Assembly (NCBI RefSeq): GCF_018687715.1
Contig: NC_056760.1
Location: 35,602,001-35,666,000, forward strand
Length of the DNA stretch: 64,000 nt
Source of the DNA: Carya illinoinensis
Taxonomy: Eukaryota > Streptophyta > Magnoliopsida > Fagales > Juglandaceae
Direction of reading: 5' to 3'
Below are positions 11,901 to 24,700 of this stretch, piece after piece; the stretch's first letter is position 1; each line of letters begins with the position of its first letter. The notes beneath the pieces are model-generated. The model had not been told where the DNA came from. It searched no databases and saw nothing but the letters and a program-made list of their open reading frames with translations. The position numbers were made by a program, and so were the translations under genes.

Positions 11901-12083
11901 ACTACCTACAACACTACGTTACATGTGAGGGTTCTCAAATGTGGGTCCATCAAGGTTGGTCAATTTATCAGAAGTCGAGAGGGGTGTTGACACAGGCTTG
12001 GATTGATTCATGTTTGTTTTAAGGAGCAGGTCAGACGCATATTTAGATTGTGAAAGAAAAACCCCAAAGTCATTCTGAAAAAA

Positions 12084-13109
12084 TTATATGCTCAGAAAAT
12101 AGTGTAAGGATCCGAGGTCCTTCACGGGAAAGTAAGCACGCAGAGCATTAACAAATTGAGTTATTAAAGCATGATTTGAACCCGTAACAACAATGTCATC
12201 GACATATATCAGCACATAGACAAAATCAAAATTATTTTGAAACATAAACAAGGAATTATCATATTTAGATGTAGTGAAACTGAAATGAAGTAATTGATCT
12301 ATGAGCTTGGAAAACCAAGCCCAATTGGCTTGTTTGAAGCCATAGATCAATTTCTTCAACTTACAGACATGATGTGGGAGAACCAGATTAACAAACTTGG
12401 GAGGTTGCTGCATTTACACATTGTCTTCAAGGTCTCCATGTAAGAGCACGTTCTGGATGTCCAGTTGGTGTAAAGACCATTTGTGTGTGACAACAAGGGA
12501 AATAATGAGACGGATAGTGGCCAGTTTTACAATCGGACTGAAGGTCTCACCATAATCAAGCCCGAGCTATTTGTGAAACCCCTTGGCCATAAAGCGAGCA
12601 TTGCGGCATTCAAGGAAGCCATCAGCCCATCGCTTAGATTTTAAGACCCATTTCGACCCTAAAAGATTGAAGGAAGGAGAGAAAGGAAAGAGGTCCCATG
12701 TTCGGTTTTGTCGAAGAGCAGCAAACTCATCAGCCATCGTTGCTCTCCATTTTGGAAATCGAGAGGCTTTTGTACAATTTGGGGCTTCTTCAGGAAAGTT
12801 AATGGAAGATGAGGTGAGAGAGAGAGAGAGAGATGGTTTGGATGGCCACACTATGGTACCGTTCGTTCGAACGAGAGGGCAATAGGTTTGTGTTTTGGCT
12901 CTAGTGATCATAGGATGATGAGGGATAGAGTTGGAGGTGGTGGGAGAAATACAATTAGAAGGAGGCACTGATTGAGAGGTAGGGTTAGATTTTTTAGATT
13001 GGGAGGGAGATGAAGTTGTCGGTTGGGAGAAAGTGTTAGGATTTTCAGAGTGACTTTGAGATGGATGTGTCAAGCTTAAGGGTGTGTACTGGGCCTGGCT
13101 GAGATGCAT
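12084..13109 (-). pseudogene. Copia reverse transcriptase remnant
   Basis: A serine/threonine/proline-rich linker at 13109-12750 leads into the RVT_2 start (NRTWDLFPF, then GSKWVLKSKR near 12600). After a stop near 12570 and frame shifts, the segment 12413-12084 carries LKKLIYGFKQA, the catalytic YVDDIVVTG motif and DLGSLHYFLSI. The fold would be complete, but the frame is broken at several points, so it cannot be made as one protein. Confidence 0.88.
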
Positions 13110-13509
13110 TGGGGCTAAGATTTTTGGGGTTGGGTTGCTCCATGGATGGGTTGCACGGGTGTTGGAGGGCTAGGAGAAGTTGTAAGGGAAATAAGTTGTT
13201 GTAAGTTCAAATGAGCTTGAGAGAGGAAGGGGTGATGTGTTTCATCAAAGACAACATCTCGGGAAATGTATATGCGGCCCCGAGGCAAATGAAGGCAACG
13301 ATAGCCCTTATGATCTGGGCTATAGCCCATGAAAACATAGAGTTGTGAATAGAAGTACATTTTGTGTTGATTGAAAGGCCGAAGATTGGGTCAACATGCC
13401 AGACCAAACACCCATACAAATTTTAATAAAATTCGAAAGGAGACTTATCACCAAGAATTGATGTGGGCATTCAGTTTATTAAATATACAGATGTCTGAAA
13501 AGCCTTAGA

Positions 13510-14019
13510 CTAATATTTATGTGGAACCGAAGTATGAGCAAGTAAAGAGAGCCCAATTTCAAATATATGTTGATGACGCCGTTCAACCGTGCCATTTTGA
13601 GCATGTGAGTAAAGACACATAAGACAATGAGAAATCCCATAAGAGGCAAGAATCCGATTAAGAGGACGAAATTTGCCACCCCAATCGGATTGAACCAAAA
13701 TAACATTAGTGAAAAAGGTATTAGAAACATAGCATAAGAAGGCAACAAGCACAATGGAAACATTAGACTTTGTTTGAAGAGGAAATAACCAAATATATTT
13801 AGAGAAGTCATCTAGAACAGAAAGGTAAAAACGACAACCGTTTGAGGAGAACATAGGTGCAGGACCCCAAATATCTAAAGAGAGAAGTTGAAAAGGTTTA
13901 TGAGACCTAGAGGGAGATGAAGGGTGGGGTAAAGCATGAGTTTTAGCTTGTGAACAAGCTGAACAAGTGGAGGTGACTAAGTTATTTGCTATGGGAAGTT
14001 GAAAACGCCGACGAGTCAA
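13510..14019 (-). pseudogene. Copia integrase remnant
   Basis: The open stretch contains part of the zinc-binding N-terminal region (CSACSQAKTHALP), then the core with Asp in LSLDIWGP, Asp in VQSDWGGKF and Glu in NGTVERRHQHI. The DDE triad is therefore visible. The reading frame changes downstream near 13500. Confidence 0.88.
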
Positions 14020-14260
14020 GGCTGTGATCTAGGAAGATAGGTGACCAAGGTGGGCATGCTAGTGTTGAGTGGAAGTATGTTCACCAAGAAGAGCACAAGG
14101 AGTTGATATGGATGGTGGTGATGAAGCGGCGGTGGGCATGGTGGCAGGCATAGGAAGGACATAAAGACCGTTCTCAATGGGTCCTTGAACCAGCACCTCC
14201 TTGGTTTGTAAATCCTTCACAAGGAAACAAGAAGAATAAAACTCAAAATAAACAAGATTA

Positions 14261-14620
14261 TCAACACAAAATTGAAAATAGAGAGCAGATTTTTTTTGTA
14301 ATTAAAGGGACATACAAAAGTTGGTTAAGAAGATATTTTCCAAAAGGTGTGATGAAGTGAGCTGAGTCGGTGTTTTGTATGGGAAGAGTTGTGTAATCTC
14401 CAATGCTAACTTGCTTAAGACCCTGATAAGGCATAAAGTCTAAGTTGAGATTTGCAAAATCTGAGGTGAAATAATTTGTAGTCACCGTATCGGGAAACCA
14501 GTATTTTTTGGAAAATCCAAGAGAAGATAGGGAAGTGAAATTGGCTGTTAAAGAGGTAGGTGAGGGAGCTTGGTAGGACTGATTGAGATTATGGTAATAG
14601 GTAACAACCGTATGAACCAT
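14261..14620 (-). pseudogene. Copia aspartic protease region
   Basis: The motif YWFPDTVTTNYFTSD stands where Copia proteases have W..DSGA..H.T. The active-site DSG is degraded to DTV, so it would be inactive. The following IGDYTTLPI and LLNQLLYVPLI segments match the protease-to-integrase linker. Just upstream (about 14640-14590) is a zinc-knuckle relic with CQICHK and a His, whose last Cys is replaced by Tyr. Confidence 0.75.
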
Positions 14621-14829
14621 CTTATGGCAGATTTGACAAGTGGGCTTGGTTGAATCAGGATGAGGAAAGTGGTCTTGTTGAGTGGGCTAGGCCGAAAGAT
14701 GGCCATGGCCTCTACCACGTCTTCCCCACGGGAATAAGGATTTCTCCCTCTTTGAGTTGCACCAAAAGCTATGAGAGCCCAAGAGGTAGCATTTGTAGAG
14801 ATGGGGATTAGCATAAGAAGAGATTGGTT

Positions 14830-15484
14830 CTAATGAACTAAGCGAGCTTCGGGGTTTAGTAGGTAGCCAAAGATTTGGTAGGAGCTGAGAGGCTTTGGTC
14901 GAGTGGTGATTGAGGTGACGACAGATTCATAGTCAGTCCTTAATCTAGCTAGAAGGTAAACAATAAACTGAGATTGAGATAGAGACTCTTCAGCGACACT
15001 GAGAGAGGCCGAGAGAGATTGGGCTTTATGATAGTATTCTGTAATCAATTTAGAACCCTTTTTCAAAGTAGCAAGTTGAAAATGGGTTTGAATGATATGG
15101 GTAGAAGATTGGGCTGCATAAATGTTTTCGAGAGTTGACCATATATCATGTGAGGTGCGGCACTGAAGAACTTGAGCAAGCACCATAGCAGAGAGGGAGG
15201 TGTTCAAGGCAGAGACTATGCGTTTGTCTTGAAGCACCCATCGAGTATGTTCGGGGTTCACAGAGCCATTAATAGTTGTAAGAGGAGGGAGAAGAACCAT
15301 CAACATATGAGAAGAATTGAGGTCTTACTAGAAATGTTACTATTTATAGGGGATAATTATCACTGGAAAGCTTGATAGTAATAGAGTGGTTGGCTGCCAT
15401 AATAATGGCGGTATTGGGAGGGGTGCTATTAGAAACATTGGAGTTAGAGGAGTTAGTGCCTACGTTGGATTCAGGAGAAGCCAT
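14830..15484 (-). pseudogene. Copia gag remnant
   Basis: The likely start is the ATG at 15484 (MASPESN). The UBN2/retrotran_gag region follows, with WVLQDKRIVSALNTSLS, CRTSHDIWSTLENIYA and YLLARLRTDYESVVTSI. A TAA stop follows DNYPL near 15340, and later frame changes separate the zinc knuckle. Family length would be about 300 residues. Confidence 0.85.
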
Positions 15485-15544
15485 GAAAGACGAGCAAGAA
15501 CAGAAAACAGGACACAGGAAAACCCAAGGTGATGGCCTTTATCG

Positions 15545-15559
15545 GGCTCGTTGATACCA
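15545..15559 (-). other. Copia primer-binding site
   Basis: The minus-strand sequence TGGTATCAACGAGCC begins directly at the inner edge of the 5' LTR. It resembles the complement of initiator tRNA-Met (TGGTATCAGAGC), with a small insertion. Confidence 0.75.
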
Positions 15560-15864
15560 TATCGAGAAAGGTACTAGTGACCCATAATATATTTGATAAA
15601 AGGTCTAAAAGAGAGCAAACTTGTAAACTCTATATTTTCGTGTAAAGGTGATTCCAAAAAATTACATCATTTCCAGACAATGTACATGTATTTATAGAAT
15701 AATTTCCAAACAAGTGTTTACAATTGAATATTCTTCTAGCTAGTGAGGAGTACTTGCAAGAATGAGCACTGGGCAGAGTATTCCTACAGCTCAGATGTTG
15801 GTCTTCTCTTGTTTGCGTACTGGAGGTATTTTGTCTTTGATTACCATAGTTTTCTTCCTTAACA
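15560..15864 (-). repeat. Copia 5' LTR
   Basis: In element orientation it starts TGTTAAGGAAGAAAAC and ends CTTTCTCGATA, next to the primer-binding site. It contains CTATAAATACATG, a TATA box near 15690. The usual terminal CA is changed to TA in both LTRs. Confidence 0.9.
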
Positions 15865-17374
15865 ATTTTAGATCAACTGGATACTTTGGGGATGCTGTGG
15901 TGACAGACTCGCCCTTTGAGTAATAGCTATAGCTAAAATTGGACATTCCGCAACGAAAAAGGACTCCTATGGTCACGCCCAGAGAGATCTGCTTATTACT
16001 TATGTACTTATGTATTTATGTATATGTACTTCTTCACAGTCCGACACCACACATCTATTTTTATTTTTTATCTTTTTGAATTTTCTCCTTAATAGGTGTA
16101 TGGTGTAAAGCTGCTGCGTAAAATAACTCATGTACTTATACATTATATGTATTATAAGACCTTTTTACGACAATAAAAATTCTCGTCACTCTTGATTTCT
16201 TCAATTTGACAACTTACAAGAAATCAAAACACTTTGCTTGATGGTTCTTATACTGGTGGGAACATTATGGCCCAAAACTCCCCCGTCTTCCCACACCACT
16301 TCAAGAGAGTTTTAAAATTCTTTCATTCCAAAATGATTATCCTCCTAATTCGAAACATTGTCCTCTTCTTCTTCTATTTTTTCTTAAAATAAAATAAAAT
16401 TAGATCATAAACTGGGAGCATGTCATTACCCCTACATCTCTCATGCAAAAATATCAAGTTCTTAACTCGCTAAGTCTCAATAAAATTATAGAAAAAATAC
16501 AATTATGATCATATTGTTAAGATATTGTCTGAAATTATCAAGCTCCTAAAGTTTTAGTCCAACATAGCATATTCGTGACCTAATTAACTTCAATAACAAG
16601 CAAAATAATAATAATAATAAATTAATTAATTAATAGAAGCTATGTCGCAAGTCTATGATATTGATGATAAAAAAGTCTGGCATCAAAATATTCTCAGCAG
16701 GCCCAATTATCTCCAGCTCAACGACCTCTCCTGCCCAACAGAGCATTATGTCAAGAATAATTATCATTATTATATTATGTTTTTTGTAGGAAGTTTGGAG
16801 AAATTATATTGAGTTTTGTGTGTATAATAATTATTTAAGTAGTAATTAAATAAAATAAATTTAAAATTTATAATTGAAATGTCGTTTGTATCTTCAAAAA
16901 AACAAAAACAAAATGTAGTATGTATTGAAATAATATTTATATAAATATTTATTAAGAATACCTCTTGCCCCAAACGAGGCCTAAGTTTCTTGTCTAGCCT
17001 TGCAGCAACCCAGATTGTTTGTATTTCTTCTCCATAAATAATCATGGCTCTCAGGATTGTTTTTCCAAAGACAACTCAGCATTCACAAGGTATCATCCAT
17101 TATCAGTGCTTCATTTTACTTTTAAGAATTTGTTGTAAGGAGATCAAAGCAATTGATTTTACGAACGACTTAAATTGCATGTAAAGAGTAGAGGAATCTG
17201 GGGTTTGAAACAACTTAAATTGTGATTATTATTTTTATTATTTCACTAGACTTTTCCAACAGTCTGGCTCCCTCTTCTTTCAATTGTTTGATTTACTAGG
17301 TTTAGATGATCAGCGGCTAGTGGGTCTCGAGGGCCCCCATCTGCTGTAGTCTATCTCTTCTTGATCTTCTGGAA
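15865..17374. other. Intergenic AT-rich DNA, no gene identified
   Basis: No recognised coding domain was found. An ATT/AATT-rich microsatellite-like stretch lies at 16602-16635. A 91-codon minus-strand open frame at 16770-17045 contains only low-complexity sequence. The stretch 17000-17080 looks coding-like on either strand, but I cannot place it. Confidence 0.5.
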
Positions 17375-17829
17375 TACCATGCACAAAACATGTGGCGGTC
17401 CATCCTAGGGCCTTCTCCTCAATCTTTCTCACCTTATACTTCCCTTATTCAGCCCACACGGCCACTACCTCACCTTCCAAATCTCAAGCTTTTTCTCCTA
17501 CCCATCACTTAAATAACTCTTCACAAGCCCAGCCCACTCAGCCCATTATCACATCTCATACCTTATCTTCTTCTTCCGATTCAGACACCTCATCTCTATC
17601 TACTTCTTTTTTCCGCCCCGCTCCATCTTCACGTCTTATAGATTCTTCTAGAAATTCTTCCTCATCGTCTCCAATTATCACTCAGTCTAAAACCAATTCT
17701 CTCCATCCACAGCAGTATACTGATGGAACCATACTCTAGCCACCACCAGGCAACTATCTCACCACTGCCACCTCCATCCCTGAGGAACCAAACACCTACA
17801 TAGAGGCTACCAAATTTGAAGAATGGCGC

Positions 17830-19320
17830 ATGGCCATGTCCCAAGAGTTCAAAGCTTTACTCCAAACAAACACATGGTCTCTTGTTCCTTCCTCTAATAT
17901 CACTAATTTAGTGGGCTGTCGTTGGGTTTTCAGGGCCAAAAGATTATCTGATGGATCGATTGAGCGTCGCAAAGCTTGCTTGTTACCACCAACAGGCTGG
18001 GGTTGATTACTCTAAAACTTTCAGTCCAGTTGTCAAACCGACAACCGTTCAAACCATTTTATCTATTGCTGACACAGGGAAATGGGATCTTTAGTAGCTT
18101 GACATTTCGAATGCATTTCTGCATGGTGACCTCCACAAGCAAGTGTACATGACTCAACTTGTTGGATTCATCAATCCAGATTTTCCCACTCATGTGTGTC
18201 ACTTAAATAAGGCTATCTATGGTCTTCAGCAAGCTCCAAGGGAATGGTTCTCAAAGCTAAGTCATCGTCTCCTTGAACTTGGTTTTACATCCTCTACTGC
18301 TGACCCATCACTTTTTGTTTACAAGTTTGTTTCTCCTTGTTTATGTCGATGACATAATACTCATTGGTTCCCACTCACATGCAATCTCTTCTATGCTTCA
18401 GTCTCTAAGTTTAACCTTCCCTTTAAGGACCTTGGTCCATTACGTTTCTTTCTTGGCCTTGAAATCAACTCCTTTCCCATTGGCCTTCATCTATCCCAGC
18501 ACAAATATATTTGTGATCTTCTCCAACGTACTCACATGGATCTGGCCAAAGCAATTACATCGCCTATGTCAACCTCCATCTATTTATCTCTCACTGATGG
18601 GCCAAACTTCACTGATCCTACACTCTTTCGAAGCACTGTTGGGAATCTCTAGTATTTGTCACTCACCCGTCCTGACATTGCATTTGTTGTTAACAAAGTG
18701 TGTCAATTCATGCATGCACCCAAGCTTCCTCATTGGCAAGCTGTAAAGAGAATTCTCAAGTATTTGAAGCACACTACCAACCTTGCTCTCAACATTCAAC
18801 CTTGTTCCAGTTACTCATTGAATGCCTTTTCAGATGCTGATTGGGCTGGATGCCCAGATGATCGACGTTCAACGAGAAGTTTTTGTATTTTTCTTGGTTC
18901 CAACATTATCTCATGGGGTTCTAAAAAGCAGAAAACCATTGCTCGCTCAAGTACTGAAGCTGGTACAAAGCACTTGCCAATACCATTGGCAAGCTTCTAA
19001 GGATTCAATCACTTTTCAAAGATCATGGTATTTTTCTCTCCAAGCCTTCTACCTTATGGTGCGACAACCTCAATTCCAGAACCAAGCATAAGGAAATTGA
19101 TTTTCATTTTGTGCGTGATCTTGTCTTGGCCAAAACTCTTGATGTTGCATTCATTTCCTCATGTGATCAACTTGCAGATGCTCTTACATTCGATCAAGCC
19201 TCACCATGGTGCCCATGCTGGACTCGTGGGAGGGTAAAAGCAATATATTCTCCACTGCCTCCACTTCAACACAAGGCAACGGATCCACCTCAACTTCTCA
19301 AGAAAGTTCTCAAGCATCCT
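17830..19320 (+). pseudogene. Copia reverse transcriptase/RNase H remnant
   Basis: The RVT_2 start is visible at 17830-17960 (FKALLQTNTWSLVPSS, then GCRWVFRAKR). The stretch LNKAIYGLQQAPREWFSKL lies at 18200-18260. A frameshift follows, and the catalytic YVDDIILIGS is in another frame at about 18340. RNase H motifs are AFSDADWAGCPDDRRSTR at 18830 and KKQKTIARSSTEAG at 18925. At least four frame changes and stops make it inactive. The C-terminal part holds SCDQLADALT. Confidence 0.88.
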
Positions 19321-19556
19321 TGTTAGCAGAATCTTCTAGACCATCCTTTGTGTGATTCTGTTATGCTATTTGACGTCTTTGTATTAAGGAATCCTTTCAG
19401 TTACAAATATGTCATGGGTGGCTTGGAAATGCCAGAGCACACCACTTGCTCATTGTTGTGAGCAACTCAGTATAGGACTCTGCTTCCTTATAAATAGGAC
19501 ACTGTAAATCAACATTCCTTGAGATGATTAATATATTGAAGTCTTAATTTCCTTCA
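19321..19556 (+). repeat. Single Copia LTR (236 bp)
   Basis: It starts TGTTAGCAGAATCTTC, ends ATTTCCTTCA and contains a TATA motif, TTATAAATAGG, near 19490. It directly follows the end of the RNase H region, so it is the 3' LTR of the truncated element. The matching 5' copy is absent from the window. Confidence 0.7.
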
Positions 19557-21480
19557 GAGGGTACTCAAATCATTTCATGGCTTCAGTGATGATACAGCAA
19601 ATATCCTTGCAAATTTGGGTAGGACGTTTGGTTTGTCTAGTCTGTTCTCTGAGAAAGGAGTAGGAAATTGGGGCTGGTTTGAGCCACACTAATTACCACA
19701 TGACGATAGTGTTGTTTCTAATATGGAGGAGAGCAGCATAATCTCAAATATTCTTTGTATAACCATACATGGGATTCTAGGAAGCTTCATTAACCTCGTC
19801 TCGATAGTTTGGTTAAGTTATTGAGTGAAATTGGTAAACAACCTAGTTCCATTAAAGTACCAAATTTACAAAAACCACAAGATAAATATCTATTAAGTTT
19901 TCATTTGCCAGACAGGAGGATTTCCTCGATCAAATTTCTGATTTGAAGAATCCTCTGGGTGAGATTCATGTGTCAGATGCTTATTCTTCCTCACATTATT
20001 TTATGGAGAAAAGGGATCCTTGTATAGCAACATATCAGTGTGTGTCTTCATCCAGTAGTTCTTTGGAGTCTGATAGATTTCCTACTAGCGACCCTTTTAC
20101 ATTTTATAAACTCCATGGTGAGTATCATCTTGTACAGTTTCAATGCTCCTTTGTTATATATATATATATATATTCAGTAAAATTGAGAATGCTCTTTATA
20201 GTGATTCCTGCTTTGTTATCATCTAGTGCTATCAATTTTTGGTTATAATTATTGCACTCCCACATTATGGAATGAATGGATCTTGCCCATTTAGGAAGCC
20301 TTGAGACTTTAGTAAATAGGTTGTTCTATCATATCATAGCTAGATTTGTTTTTGATTGGCCTTCTAAAGCTAGTTGTGTATAATGAGTGCTTGGTGGAAT
20401 CCCTTAGTAATTATATTAATGAGTGCTTGTTGGAATCCCGCAATAAACTCATAAGTAGTGGTAATGAGTTCTGGTAATATGTCTTTTGCTATTGTGCCTG
20501 TTGAGTATTTTGTCTTCCAGTGATGGCCAACTTCAACTTGATTTTGAATAACGAAAGATATCATGTTGGTTCTAAGATGATTTTAGGTGCTGTATACACT
20601 TAACTAGATTTTAGCTGTCGAATTCTCAGTAAGAAGGAACTTAATTTCTTGTATATCCTAGTTATTGGTGAATCAACAAGATTTTTTGGAGTACAAATTA
20701 ATCCTTTTTGTGAACAGAGCTATAATTGTAGTAGTCATCATGTTGGTTTTAATGCACAAGTGGGAATGCTGTGGCTTTGCATTTGGTGTTCATGTTGATG
20801 GCTATGTTTCAAGTCCCTTCTATTTTATTGCTCATGCATTTGTAATTTCTCTTAGACCTCATCTCAATTTTGATAGCCTCTATGGGACACATTTCTTTGC
20901 TCCATTAATGTCATTTCAGAGCCAATCAAGGCCCCGTCGCCAGGATTTCCTTCCCATGGGAGAACAGAATGGGATTTTGACAATTTTGATTGCCATTTAA
21001 TACATCTGTTGTTTTATATATTTTTCTTTAGATAGATTTTAATTTTCCTTTTACCTTTCAATAAATCATTTTCTACTAACTATTGCAACAACTGGAAATG
21101 TTGGCATCAGCAGAGATGAATTTTTTCTTCCAGCAGTAAATGGAAGTTGGTAAGGGGGTTCTGACAAGGGGGCTGAATAATTCAGGCTTGATGCAAGACC
21201 AACTCTATCTACACAATTTAGTCCTTCAAATCATGATGCAAGGCTTTCAACTGTTATTGCAACAATCCATTTCCACACAGCAGAATGTAGGAATTTCATA
21301 TCACTTTGGAAATAGATTCCCCCAATCCATCTGCCTTCACATTATTGATTGCCTAGGGAACGAGATGAGGAGCCTTAGTGGTTTGGGTAATATTTGAACT
21401 ACTGCCAAATGAGTCTGGGATGTAAACAAGTTTATTCCTAGTCATGTGGACAACCAACCAACAAAGAATGTGGAATGTGA
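19557..21480 (+). pseudogene. NOT4-like (CCR4-NOT subunit 4) pseudogene
   Basis: Pieces in shifted frames match the C-terminal half of plant NOT4-type RING/RRM ubiquitin ligases of the CCR4-NOT deadenylase complex, as I remember that family. ESSIISNIL is at 19729-19757, LVKLLSEIGKQPSSIKVPN at about 19811-19869, RQEDFLDQISDLK then NPLGEI at about 19912-19970, and KAPSPGFPSHGRTEWDFDNFD at 20928-20990. VGKGVLTRGLNNSGL is at about 21143-21190, followed by LDARPTLSTQFSPSNHDARL and LLLQQSISTQQN. The coding match stops at a GTGAGTATC donor near 20118 and resumes after TTTCAG near 20920, so an intron is kept and this is not a processed copy. Stops and frameshifts occur throughout. The N-terminal RING and RRM exons were not found; the Copia LTR abuts the left end. 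Confidence 0.62.
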
Positions 21481-21719
21481 GTTTCCATTCTAATTTCTCT
21501 TATCAAATTGAGTCGGTGGTCAAATGTGACATTATGGATTTTTTGGTCGATGTCAGCTGCATGCTTTTAGCTAGTTTTTATTTATTTTCAAAAGCAAGCT
21601 TCATTCATAATAAAAGAAATCTAAGCCTATATTAGCAGTATAGTTAAATATTACTAACAATAAGTGGATCTTTACTGCTATGAAAGTTTAACATCCAAGG
21701 AGGAATTGAAAAAATGGGT

Positions 21720-24700
21720 ATACTTCCATAGAGGCTATTGAAAGTTGCCTATTGCGTAATAGAATGCACACATAGATTAAGGTCTCGATGAATTTTCTTG
21801 GTTTGCCAGCTTTGTAAGGATTGCAAAGCATTCTTGATGTATATCATGAATTAAAGGCTAGACAGTCTGGTTTAGAATGTTTTTGGTTCATTCACTACTA
21901 GCGTTGTTCATAATGAATCACTTGCAATCATAATCTTCTCAATTTTCTTTTCCTTTGCTTCCATTATTCCTATGAGCATTGCTGTAGCCTCTCCCTGATT
22001 TGGGTTTAGACTTTGGATAAATTTGGTGATGACAAATATTGGAGAGCCATCCTTTAATCTGCATATGGCTGTTGTTGTGTTGTCAAAGCTTCTTACCGCC
22101 ACATCAAATGTTAAAATGTAGTGATCGCTTGGTGTCGCACTCCAAGTATGGCTTATATTAATTTGTTTATTGCCCAAGCATCATAGTGTTCTTTGTAAAT
22201 CCTTAGAGTTGTAGAGACAGAATTATCAATGTTGGGTGTAAATGCCTCGTGTACAATCTTATTTCTAAGGAACCAAATACTGTCCATAGTAATAATGGCT
22301 ATATTTGAAAGTGATGCTCATCTCTACTTGGAATATTGAGGCTCCTTGAAAGACTGATTATGCATTCCATCCATTGGCTAATATTGTTATTGGCAAAGCA
22401 AGAGATGTTCAAAGGTTAAGGGGAGTCCGAATGCCTCCATAGAATTCTTGTGAAAATGCAGGTTAGGAAGAGATGATTATGAGCTTCTTCCTTAGTGTTA
22501 CAAGTCGGGCAATGGATTTCCTCATTGTTTAGGAGAAGAAATCTTTTTAAAAGAGTTCTCGTAGGGATGATGTTATTGAGGATTTTCCAAAAAAGAAATT
22601 TCAGTCAATCTTGGATGTTGATTTTCTAGAGTTTTCTCCAATTACTAGACTGATTAGGGGTGTTGTGATTATGATTGATTGAGATTGCAGCATAAGTCGA
22701 TTTGATAGTGAATTTCCCAGAAGTGTGATGAGTCCAAATGAGCTTATCATCCAAGTTATGATAATTTGTCTGAGCAAGAGGGATTTTCTTGATTTTATTC
22801 ACTGAATCTTGATGGAAAAGTGCTTGTAATAGGATTGCATTCCATCTTCTGTTCGTCCATGGTTAATTCAAAAACTTTTAGCGAAGGGTCCATCTGGATG
22901 GAAGTAGTTTTTGGAGTGGGTTGGAAAGAAGGGAGAGAGGGTATCCAAGGATCAGACCATACCCTTGTGCCAACCTCATTGTTGATCTGATAACACACTA
23001 TTCTTGAGAAACTCCTTTTGTTTTAAAATACCTTTCCATGTCCATGAATTAGTGGGCTTTGGACTGGTTGCAAAAAAAGAGGTGTTTCTTAAGTATTTTT
23101 TAGTAAGTAGTTTTTTTCCAAATAACAGTATTACCATTGATCATCTACCAGCCAATTTTACAAAGTAAAGCTTTGTTAAAATCAGAGGTTGCCCTTAGGT
23201 GTGGCAGAGAGTTACCACTGAATTGAATAGATGATTTGCTAGCATGAACTTTCTAGCCAAACAATTGAGAATATTTGTCCAAACTTTCTTGAAACTTTGG
23301 GTATTTTGACTAGAGGCTACACCAAAAAGAATGAGATCATCATCAAAGAATAGATGGGAAAGGGGAGTGCTATTCCTACTGATAGAGATTCCCCTTAGGT
23401 GACCCAGATGCTCTTCTTTTGTTATAATTCTTGTGAGAACTTTTGTTCCAAGAGTGAATGGGGACAAAGGATCATCTTGTCTAAGACTTCTGGATGGGTG
23501 GAAAAAACCACAAGGGTTGCCATTAATGAGCACTAAATAGGAAGCTGTTGTGATGCATTCTTGGATCCAGTTGATCCATTTGTTGTGAAAACCAAGGCTT
23601 GACATTATTTTAAAGAGAAAATTCCTCTCCATAAAGTCAAAAACATTTTCCATATCTATTTTAATAGCCATAATTTCCTTTCTCCCCTTTTATTCTTGAG
23701 ATGATGAAAGACTTCTGGAGCTATAATTGTGTTTTCCTGAATGATTCGACCAGGGACAAAAGTTGTTTGATGGGCTAAGATGATTTTGGGAAGGATTTTC
23801 TTGAGTCTGTTGGCAAGAATTTTGGCTATGACTTTATAACAGACATTGGAAAGACTACTAGGACTAAATTGATGAACATTGTTTGGGTTGTTTCACTTTG
23901 GGATTAAAACAATGTGTCTATGATTTATTTCTTTGAGAAGCTTCCCATTTCTGAAAAAGTTTTTGATGACAATGTTGAAATATGTTTTTATGATCTCCCA
24001 ATAGTATTTATAAAACAACCCTATAAAGCCATCTGGGCCAAGAGCTTTTTTTGAGGGAGTTTGTTTCAAAGTTGAGAGAATTTCCTTTAAGTGGGAATCT
24101 CAAAGAGGAAGTGGTTGCCATGTTTAGAAATTTTTTCAAGAAAGAGTTCTTCCAACTCATAGTGGATCATGGAATTGGATGATTGGAATATCTCTCTGAA
24201 ATGGTCTAGAAATTTATTATGTATCATTGTTTGATCAGCAATCCAATTGTTAGAACTGATCTTAAGGCTCTCAATAGAATTTGTGCGCCCTCTCATCGTG
24301 GTTGACATATGGAAGAATTTAGTGTTAAGATCAGTAGTGGTCAATCATTGCAATCTAGATTTTTTCCTCCAAAGGATTTCCTCTCTTCTGAGTTGTTTAT
24401 TGAGATTTTCTTTGAGGTCGGCTTCCTTGATCATGGATTGAATGTTTGGATCATTAGTTTGGATTTGGACAGAGCTTTGTCAAATTTTTTATGGAAGATA
24501 GAATGTGCCCCCAAAATGGTTTCTGTTCCAAGATTTTAGAGCTTTTTTGACTTGTTTCAATTTTATAGAGAATGTAGCTAGGATTGCCAACGAATATGGT
24601 GTTCCAGGCTTTCTGTATAACCATCTAGCTTGTATGATCCCTAGTCCAAAATTCTTCAAACTTGAAGGGATTTTTGTGGTACCTTCTCCCAAAGGTGTCA

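Larger units (their letters stand above)
10937..15864 (-). mobile_element. Ty1/Copia LTR retrotransposon, full length, inactive
   Basis: It is bounded by two LTRs of about 311 and 305 bp. The internal order on the minus strand is primer-binding site, gag, protease, integrase, reverse transcriptase and RNase H, which is Copia order. The outer flanks GTTTT and ATTTT match at four of five positions and may be a decayed target duplication. Every coding domain has stops or frameshifts. The 3' LTR lies toward APX, about 430 bp upstream of the APX TATA box, with the same transcription direction. Confidence 0.92.
17375..19556 (+). mobile_element. 5'-truncated Copia retrotransposon
   Basis: Only the linker before the reverse transcriptase, the reverse transcriptase, RNase H and one LTR remain. 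There is no gag, protease, integrase or 5' LTR, so the element lost its left two-thirds. It is a different Copia lineage from the one at 10937-15864: their LTRs do not match. The left end is approximate. Confidence 0.85.

Noticed and set aside
12583..12885. 100-codon plus-strand open frame in the Copia element
   Set aside because: It is antisense to the linker and reverse transcriptase region of the Copia polyprotein.
16770..17045. 91-codon minus-strand open frame
   Set aside because: It is low-complexity, AT-rich translation with no motif and no coding context.
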